In this document: positions 1 through 4,372 of the stretch, in pieces
Position numbering within the stretch: position 1 is the first letter of the stretch
Layout of the letters: each line of letters starts with the position of its first letter
Source: Synechococcales cyanobacterium PMM_0073
Lineage (GTDB): Bacteria > Cyanobacteriota > Cyanobacteriia > Elainellales > Elainellaceae
Length of the DNA stretch: 5,855 nt
Direction: 5' to 3'
Assembly (NCBI GenBank): GCA_949127695.1
Contig: CASBQH010000366.1
Coordinates: 1-5,855, forward strand
Program-made: the position numbers and the translations under genes
Notes under the pieces: generated by a model
Told to the model about the DNA's origin: nothing
Seen by the model: only the letters and a program-made list of their open reading frames with translations
Database searches by the model: none

Positions 1-1387
1 CGCTTAGCCGAGGCAGGGCATAAGACCAATGATTCTGGTCAATTCCGGCTTTGGCAGCGGCCACCAGCAGCGCCCCTTCGGTGGGGTCGCCCAAAATCGC
101 CCATTCGCCGCTCTCTTTTTGCAGCACGGCATCGTTGCAGAGCAGGGCAGCCAGCAGCAGGGCGCGCAGATCGGGCTGGTCGGTGGTTTTAGTCGCCTGA
201 TGAGCGTTACCTAGCAAAAACTCGCCGGTTGGCTCGTAGCCATTTCCCGTGATGCGACAGCGGGTTGCGGGCTGAGCCAAACCCGGACAGGCCAACTGCA
301 CCACCATTTTGTTTTGAGTCAGCGTGCCAGTTTTATCTGAGCAAATGGTCGTGACTGACCCCAGCGTTTCGACAGCGGGCAGTCTGCGGATCAGCGCCTG
401 CCGCCGCACCATCCGCTGCGTGCCTAAGGCCAGCGTTACCGTAATCACCGCAGGCAGACCCTCCGGCACAACCGCCACGGCCATACTCAGCGAGACTTCT
501 AGCAGCTCGCGGAACCGCCCCATCCCGGAGGCGATGATGCCGCCAATTACCACCAGCGCCACCAGCGCCAGCGATCCGTAGACCAACACCTGACTCAGCT
601 GATCCATCCGCTGCTGCAAGGGCGTCGGCTCTGATTCAACCGACTGTAGCAGCTGAGCAATTTTGCCCAGCTCAGTCTGCATTCCCGTGCCCGTCACCAG
701 CACCGTGCCGCGCCCCTGCACCACCTCAGTGCCCTGATAGACCATGTTGGTGCGGTCGCCCAAGACGGCATCTTCACTCACCTGGGCTTGCACCTGCTTC
801 ACCACGGCATGGGCTTCGCCGGTTAGTGCGGCCTCGCGCACCTGTAAATTGGCCACCTCCAGCAGCAGGCCATCGGCAGCGACCTGGACGCCTGCTTCTA
901 GAAACATCACGTCGCCCGGTACGAGCGCTTTGGCGTCAATTTCGCTCAGCTTGCCCTCGCGGATCACCCGGACGCGGGGCGAGGTCAGGCTTTTTAGGGC
1001 TGCCAGCGCTTTTTCGGCCTTGCTTTCTTGCAGGTAGCCTAAGATGCCATTCAGCAGCACAATTGCCAGAATGGCCACCGTATCTTTGAAGGGAATATCT
1101 CCGGCAGCCATCTCGCCGGCGCGCCAGTCCAGGAAGTCTAGAAACCCCGAAATCATGGCAACCGCGATCAGCATGATCAGCATGATGTTTTTGAACTGAT
1201 CAAGCAAAATCGCCCAGGCGCTGCGCCCTCCGGTTTCAATCAGCTCATTGAGGCCATACTGCTGCTGGCGCTGCTGGACTTGCTGGGCGGTGAGGCCGCT
1301 TTTGGGATCGCTCTGCAACAGCGCTAATGCCTGCGCTGCATCAGCCGTATGCCAAAGCTTGGCCGGATTGCTTGCCTGGAGGGTCAT
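1..1387 (-). CDS. PacL/SERCA-like (type II) cation-transporting P-type ATPase, N-terminal 462 residues, C-terminus beyond left edge
   Basis: Integral membrane pump that couples ATP hydrolysis to cation export through an aspartyl-phosphate intermediate. Translation from the ATG at 1385-1387 stays open to base 2, giving 462 codons, about half of a usual 900-950-residue pump. Visible in order: a cation-ATPase N-terminal region (about 10-60); M1/M2 hydrophobic segments (about 60-83 and 102-119); the actuator domain with PGD (157-159) and TGEA (189-192, usually TGES; the catalytic Glu is kept); M3 (about 268-287); M4 with the ion-site motif VVPEGLP (306-312, Glu309); the phosphorylation motif DKTGTLT with Asp351; and the nucleotide-domain motif GDPTEGA (433-439). 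The M4 motif resembles SERCA/PacL Ca2+ pumps, but M5 and M6, which settle ion choice, are outside the window, so Ca2+ is only inferred. No clear Shine-Dalgarno sequence precedes the start. It is divergent from gdhA. Confidence 0.93.
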   Translation of the reverse strand, partial: MTLQASNPAKLWHTADAAQALALLQSDPKSGLTAQQVQQRQQQYGLNELIETGGRSAWAILLDQFKNIMLIMLIAVAMISGFLDFLDWRAGEMAAGDIPFKDTVAILAIVLLNGILGYLQESKAEKALAALKSLTSPRVRVIREGKLSEIDAKALVPGDVMFLEAGVQVAADGLLLEVANLQVREAALTGEAHAVVKQVQAQVSEDAVLGDRTNMVYQGTEVVQGRGTVLVTGTGMQTELGKIAQLLQSVESEPTPLQQRMDQLSQVLVYGSLALVALVVIGGIIASGMGRFRELLEVSLSMAVAVVPEGLPAVITVTLALGTQRMVRRQALIRRLPAVETLGSVTTICSDKTGTLTQNKMVVQLACPGLAQPATRCRITGNGYEPTGEFLLGNAHQATKTTDQPDLRALLLAALLCNDAVLQKESGEWAILGDPTEGALLVAAAKAGIDQNHWSYALPRLS

Positions 1388-1388
1388 G

Positions 1389-1409
1389 AGTGAACGGTTG
1401 AAGTGAACG
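1389..1409. repeat. 8-bp direct repeat AGTGAACG, twice, directly upstream of the ATPase start
   Basis: AGTGAACG occurs at 1389-1396 and 1402-1409, a 13-bp period, and the first copy begins two bases from the ATPase ATG. On the coding strand the pair reads CGTTCACT-N5-CGTTCACT. It occupies the place where a ribosome-binding site would be expected, and none is visible there. It could be a tandem binding site for a regulator or a chance duplication. No known cyanobacterial box was recognised in it. Confidence 0.35.
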
Positions 1410-1442
1410 ATTTAAAAAAATGGGATGAGAGTTCAATCCTAA

Positions 1443-1466
1443 CCTGAAGCCAGAGACGGCCTCAGG
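1443..1466 (-). other. Imperfect hairpin in the likely 5' leader of the ATPase
   Basis: CCTGA (1443-1447) pairs with TCAGG (1462-1466) and GCC (1449-1451) pairs with GGC (1458-1460), with one mismatch between the two stems and a six-base loop at 1452-1457. It lies 56 bp upstream of the ATPase start. On the minus strand a run of seven T (complement of 1414-1420) follows only after 22 bases, so it is not a normal intrinsic terminator. It may be a leader structure or an operator; no function can be assigned. Confidence 0.3.
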
Positions 1467-1520
1467 AAGCTGCGACAGATTGACATAAATCGAGAAACCT
1501 CGTTCTGTAAGCTATTCGTG

Positions 1521-1537
1521 AATTATTTTGAATAATT
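1521..1537. promoter_or_regulatory. AT-rich inverted repeat in the gdhA/ATPase divergent region
   Basis: AATTATT-TTG-AATAATT is a perfect 7-bp inverted repeat around a three-base spacer. Its centre at 1529 is 42.5 bp upstream of the centre of the 1561-1582 palindrome, close to four helical turns, so proteins on both sites would face the same side of DNA. It resembles the AT-rich operators of many dimeric regulators but matches no specific consensus I can name. In such AT-rich sequence, chance is a real alternative. Confidence 0.35.
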
Positions 1538-1560
1538 GCTAAGGTTGTTCAGCTTTAAGC

Positions 1561-1582
1561 AACTGTATCTCTTGATACAGTT
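1561..1582 (+). promoter_or_regulatory. Candidate NtcA-binding palindrome upstream of gdhA
   Basis: AACTGTATC (1561-1569) and GATACAGTT (1574-1582) form a perfect 9-bp inverted repeat around TCTT. Inside it TGTA (1564-1567) and TACA (1576-1579) are separated by eight bases, exactly the extended NtcA consensus TGTA-N8-TACA. NtcA is the cyanobacterial CRP-family regulator of nitrogen genes that senses 2-oxoglutarate, so a site before gdhA makes sense. Its centre lies 67 bp before the ATG. The -10 box (TAN3T) usual about 22 bp downstream at NtcA-activated promoters is absent. The nearest candidates are TACAGT overlapping the palindrome (1576-1581) and TATTCT (1617-1622), so the site could act differently, even as a repressor site. 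Confidence 0.6.
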
Positions 1583-1629
1583 TAATAGAAGTTGAGCCAG
1601 CCGGACTCGCTTCAGTTATTCTCCGGCAG

Positions 1630-1634
1630 AGGAG
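1630..1634 (+). promoter_or_regulatory. Ribosome-binding site of gdhA
   Basis: AGGAG, within AGAGGAG at 1628-1634, lies four bases before the ATG at 1639. It supports that start codon, as does the fit of the predicted protein length to cyanobacterial GdhA. Confidence 0.75.
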
Positions 1635-1638
1635 CAGT

Positions 1639-2919
1639 ATGACCAGCTTGTTATCAGATGCCAATCAGCGCCTCGACAAAGCGCTGCAATATGTGACGCT
1701 TCGCGCAGACGCCGTCGAACGCCTCAAAATGCCCAAAGCCAGCCTGACGGTTTCAATTCCGGTGCGGATGGATGACGGCTCGCTTCGGGTGTTTCAGGGC
1801 TACCGCGTTCGCTATGACGACAGCCGGGGGCCGACCAAAGGCGGGGTGCGGTTTCACCCCAACGTCACGCTAGACGAAGTTCAGTCGCTGGCTTTTTGGA
1901 TGACGTTTAAATGTGCGGTGCTCAATCTGCCGTTTGGCGGCGCAAAGGGCGGCATCACGCTCAACCCAAAGCAGCTCTCCAAGTTTGAGCTAGAGCGGCT
2001 GAGCCGAGGCTACATTGACCTAATTGCCGACTTCATTGGCCCCGACATCGATATTCCCGCCCCCGATGTCTATACCAACGCCATGATCATGGGCTGGATG
2101 ATGGATCAATACAGCACGATTCGTCGCCAAATTACGCCGGGGGTAGTCACCGGCAAGCCGATTCCAATGGGCGGCAGCTTAGGGCGCGAAACCGCAACGG
2201 CGATGGGCGCTTTTTTCACAATCCAAACGCTGATGCCGAAGCTGGAGCGCCAGCCCAACTCAACCACAGTGGCGATTCAAGGGTTTGGCAATGCGGGCGC
2301 GGTGATTGCCGAACTGCTGTTTCATGCGGGCTACCGAGTGGTAGCCGTCAGCGACTCGCAGGGCGGCATCTATGCGCCACAAGGGCTAGATATACCCAGC
2401 CTGCGCCGTCAGAAAGAGGCCACGCGGGGGCTGCAAGCAGTCTACTGCGAGGGTAGCCTTTGCAATTGGGTTGAGCATCAGATCATCAGCAACGCCGAGC
2501 TGTTAGAACTCCAGGTTGATATCCTGATTCCGGCAGCGCTAGAAAACCAGATCACGGCTGAAAATGCCGCCCAGATTCAGGCTCCCTTGATTTTTGAGGT
2601 GGCGAATGGCCCGATCAATTCGGCAGCTGATGCAATTTTGGAGTCCAAGGGCATTCAGGTTTTCCCCGATATTCTGGTGAATGCAGGCGGCGTCACGGTT
2701 AGCTATTTTGAATGGGTGCAAAACCGCAGTGGCTACTACTGGAGCTTAGAAGAAGTCAACCAGCGCTTGCAGACCAAAATTACCCACGAGACGGAGCTGA
2801 TCTGGGCGACGGCGCAAGAATTGGGTTGCTCCATGCGAACTGCTGCCTATGTTCATGCGCTCAAGCGCTTGGGCGAGGCGATTCAGGCAAAAGGGACTCA
2901 GGAAGACTACCAGAGCTGA
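1639..2919 (+). CDS. gdhA: Glutamate dehydrogenase (Glu/Leu/Phe/Val dehydrogenase family)
   Basis: Cytosolic, probably hexameric enzyme that interconverts 2-oxoglutarate plus ammonium and glutamate, using NAD(P)H. At 426 residues it matches cyanobacterial GdhA of about 428. Substrate domain: GPTKGG (64-69) with Lys67, Lys91 in FKCAV, and the signature LPFGGAKGG with catalytic Lys103; PAPDVYT (140-146) carries the second catalytic residue, Asp143. These equal K89, K113, K125 and D165 of Clostridium symbiosum GDH at a constant offset of 22. The Rossmann fold begins with GFGNAG (215-220). PAALENQI (298-305), ANGP (322-325) and NAGGVTVSYFEW (348-359) complete the family set. The usual EGANGP appears here as EVANGP. 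NADP preference is inferred from characterised cyanobacterial GdhA. Apparently monocistronic, with a strong ribosome-binding site and a candidate NtcA palindrome upstream. Confidence 0.96.
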   Translation: MTSLLSDANQRLDKALQYVTLRADAVERLKMPKASLTVSIPVRMDDGSLRVFQGYRVRYDDSRGPTKGGVRFHPNVTLDEVQSLAFWMTFKCAVLNLPFGGAKGGITLNPKQLSKFELERLSRGYIDLIADFIGPDIDIPAPDVYTNAMIMGWMMDQYSTIRRQITPGVVTGKPIPMGGSLGRETATAMGAFFTIQTLMPKLERQPNSTTVAIQGFGNAGAVIAELLFHAGYRVVAVSDSQGGIYAPQGLDIPSLRRQKEATRGLQAVYCEGSLCNWVEHQIISNAELLELQVDILIPAALENQITAENAAQIQAPLIFEVANGPINSAADAILESKGIQVFPDILVNAGGVTVSYFEWVQNRSGYYWSLEEVNQRLQTKITHETELIWATAQELGCSMRTAAYVHALKRLGEAIQAKGTQEDYQS

Positions 2920-2928
2920 TTAAGCTCT
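2912..2928 (+). terminator. Weak hairpin overlapping the gdhA stop codon
   Basis: AGAGCT (2912-2917) and AGCTCT (2923-2928) form a perfect 6-bp stem around GATTA. It spans the gdhA stop codon in the 25-bp gap between the convergent gdhA and aroH. No T-run follows on either strand, so it is at best a weak terminator. It could also be a chance palindrome. Confidence 0.25.
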
Positions 2929-2944
2929 CTATTCCCCTAACCGC

Positions 2945-3331
2945 CTATTCTCCAACCGTCGCCATGCTCAAATCAGGCCGCAGCTGGCGAGCTTGGCGCA
3001 GATAGGGGTGATAGATTTTCACGTCTGGGTCAGGCATATTAATGTGGATCAGGCAGCGAATGCAGCGGGCAAGGCTGCCTTCCACATACATCTGCTGCAA
3101 GTCCAGCAGCGGCACGTTCTGCCAGTGCGGGCGTTCGCGGGCAATTGCGGCTGGAAACACGGCGTCTAGGTCGCGGGTGGCCGAAAACGTGACGCTGACG
3201 ACTTCATCTGGGTCAATCGTATTGTGGCGTTCGAGTTCGTTGAGTAGCTCAGTGACCGCCTCTCGAATCGCCTCAACTGAATTCTCTGAAGCTGTCGTCG
3301 CCCCCCGAATCGCCTTAACTTTCCAACCCAC
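2945..3331 (-). CDS. aroH: Monofunctional chorismate mutase, AroH class
   Basis: Cytosolic enzyme converting chorismate to prephenate, the branch point to phenylalanine and tyrosine. AroH enzymes are trimers with active sites between subunits. At 128 residues it is one longer than B. subtilis AroH (127) and aligns throughout: IRGATT (8-13), AVFPA (57-61), GSLARCIR (85-92), YLRQA (110-114), RPDLS (118-122). Aligned active-site residues are Arg9 (B. subtilis R7), Phe59 (F57), Arg65 (R63), Arg92 (R90), Tyr110 (Y108) and Arg118 (R116). Two differ: Gln80 replaces the substrate-contacting Glu78, and Asp77 replaces Cys75, in the LLDLQQM stretch (75-81). The key arginines remain, so activity is likely but its chemistry may be tuned differently. 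The start is GTG, supported by a strong AGGAGG eight bases upstream. It converges on gdhA and lies 135 bp downstream of sppA. Confidence 0.94.
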   Translation of the reverse strand: MGWKVKAIRGATTASENSVEAIREAVTELLNELERHNTIDPDEVVSVTFSATRDLDAVFPAAIARERPHWQNVPLLDLQQMYVEGSLARCIRCLIHINMPDPDVKIYHPYLRQARQLRPDLSMATVGE

Positions 3332-3339
3332 TGATATCG

Positions 3340-3345
3340 CCTCCT
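3340..3345 (-). promoter_or_regulatory. Ribosome-binding site fixing the GTG start of aroH
   Basis: The minus strand reads AGGAGG here, eight bases before GTG (3329-3331). This near-ideal Shine-Dalgarno sequence decides for the GTG start. The resulting N-terminus also aligns with the start of B. subtilis AroH. Confidence 0.8.
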
Positions 3346-3348
3346 GGT

Positions 3349-3380
3349 TAATTTTGAATTTTAAGCTTGAGTAATTTTGA
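3349..3380. repeat. AT-rich spacer repeat TAATTTTGA, two copies, upstream of aroH
   Basis: TAATTTTGA occurs at 3349-3357 and 3372-3380, with a related ATTTT unit between them, so the segment reads as a degenerate series of short AATTTTGA-like units. From memory, similar ATTTTGA-type repeats are common between genes in many cyanobacteria. The segment lies in the aroH leader or promoter and could raise its AT content for promoter opening. Confidence 0.4.
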
Positions 3381-3384
3381 GTTT

Positions 3385-3414
3385 TTTAAAATGCTCTCTT
3401 CACTCATAGCTCAA
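3385..3414 (-). promoter_or_regulatory. Possible promoter of aroH
   Basis: On the minus strand TTGAGC (3409-3414) could serve as a -35 element and TTTAAA (3385-3390) as a -10, 18 bp apart, giving a leader of about 45-50 bases before the GTG. Both match the sigma-70 consensus only partly. A second -10-like TAAAAT lies at 3358-3363 without a good -35. The 135-bp AT-rich gap makes an independent aroH promoter plausible. Confidence 0.25.
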
Positions 3415-3466
3415 AAATCGGCGATTGCCATCAGGGTTATGATTTAAGACTGTCCCTCAATCTGAG

Positions 3467-4312
3467 TCAAGGCCGATACAGCCAGAGCGGCAAGCCGCTC
3501 GTATTCAGCTCAAACTCTAGCCAGCTGAGGCCAGCTGCCGCCGCCGGTGAGGAGGCCACAAGCTGAGACCAGCCCGCCTGTCCGCGCCCCGGCAAAAAGC
3601 GGCTCACCAGCCCTTTGCGCTCTTCCAGGGTAAAGCACTGGGTTTTGTCTGGATCGAGTCCAGCTAGCTCTGCTGCCCAGCATCTGGCGTCTTCTTCGGT
3701 GCCCAGTCGGTCGATTAGCCCCAGCCCCAGCGCCTGCTGTCCGGTAAATACGCGCCCGTCTGCAAAGCTCTTGACTGTTTCGATGGATAGGTGACGCGCT
3801 TCGGCCACCGTTTCGACAAACTGCTGATAGCTGGTGTCAATCAAATCTTGCAGAATGCTTTGCTCCGGTGCAGTCAGCTCGCGGTCAAAGGCCAAAATAT
3901 CTTTATAAGGCCCCGACTTCACCACCTTAAACGAGATGCCAATCTTGTCGAGCAGTCGCTCCAGGTTGTTGCCGCGCAAAATCACGCCGATGCTGCCGGT
4001 AATCGTGCCGGGATTGGCCACAATATGCTCGGCTCCCATGCCAATATAGACGCCGCCCGAAGCGGAAATATTGCCAAAGCTGGCGACAATTTTCACCTTG
4101 TCGCGCAGGCGCTTGAGGGCGCTGTAGATCTCCTGCGAGTCGCCCACCGTGCCGCCGGGGCTGTCAATTCGCAGCAGCAATGCCGGAAATTTGCGTTCCT
4201 CTACGGTTTTGAGCGCCTCAAGTAAATGCTTGCGGGTGCCTCCGGCAATCGCGCCTGAGACTTCAATGCGGGCAATCTGTTTGCGAAATCGCGGCTTAAA
4301 CGGCCAAACCAT
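3467..4312 (-). CDS. sppA: Signal peptide peptidase SppA-type serine protease (S49 family, short form)
   Basis: S49 proteases use a Ser/Lys dyad; membrane forms degrade leftover signal peptides. This 281-residue protein holds one complete S49 domain: LLLRIDSPGG (46-55), the nucleophile motif SASGG with Ser85 (83-87), GTITGSIGV (102-110), SGPYKDI (133-139) with general-base Lys137, and GRVFTGQQALGLGLID (186-201). The 52-residue Ser-Lys spacing equals that of B. subtilis SppA (S147/K199). It is about half the length of E. coli SppA and similar in size to the second, short SppA of Synechocystis. Unlike the membrane-anchored forms, the N-terminus (MVWPFKPRFRK) has no hydrophobic segment, so it may be soluble or peripheral. 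The C-terminal 45 residues lie beyond the catalytic core and end with LPLWLYRP. The start is ATG without a clear Shine-Dalgarno sequence, 60 bp downstream of zipN on the same strand. Confidence 0.92.
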   Translation of the reverse strand: MVWPFKPRFRKQIARIEVSGAIAGGTRKHLLEALKTVEERKFPALLLRIDSPGGTVGDSQEIYSALKRLRDKVKIVASFGNISASGGVYIGMGAEHIVANPGTITGSIGVILRGNNLERLLDKIGISFKVVKSGPYKDILAFDRELTAPEQSILQDLIDTSYQQFVETVAEARHLSIETVKSFADGRVFTGQQALGLGLIDRLGTEEDARCWAAELAGLDPDKTQCFTLEERKGLVSRFLPGRGQAGWSQLVASSPAAAAGLSWLEFELNTSGLPLWLYRP

Positions 4313-4341
4313 GCGGAGCTTTACTCATAAGAACTGGAAAT

Positions 4342-4363
4342 TAGCTGGACAGCCTTTCAGCTA
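4342..4363 (-). other. Small inverted repeat between zipN and sppA
   Basis: TAGCTG (4342-4347) and CAGCTA (4358-4363) are a perfect 6-bp inverted repeat around ten bases, within the 60-bp gap between zipN and sppA. Transcribed from the minus strand it would form a weak hairpin followed by AATTT. It could reduce read-through or affect mRNA stability between the two genes, but it is too weak to call a terminator. Confidence 0.25.
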
Positions 4364-4372
4364 GGCAAAGCG

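Noticed and set aside
29..1089. Several short plus-strand open frames at 29-214, 324-581, 744-1037 and 826-1089
   Set aside because: All lie antisense to the P-type ATPase, whose minus-strand frame carries every expected family motif.
1480..1508. Perfect -35 hexamer TTGACA (1480-1485) on the plus strand as a gdhA promoter
   Set aside because: At 17-18 bp downstream there is only TTCTGT or TCTGTA, poor -10 matches, and the leader would be long. It is not strong enough to call.
3375..3416. TTTTGAG/CTCAAAA inverted repeat as a terminator of sppA or element of aroH
   Set aside because: The 7-bp AT-rich arms are separated by 28 bases without a T-run in the right place; likely a by-product of the repeated ATTTTGA-type sequence.
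3791..4225. 144-codon plus-strand open frame opposite sppA
   Set aside because: It mirrors a well-supported S49 protease with its full motif set, has no recognisable domain, and is expected by chance opposite a GC-rich gene.
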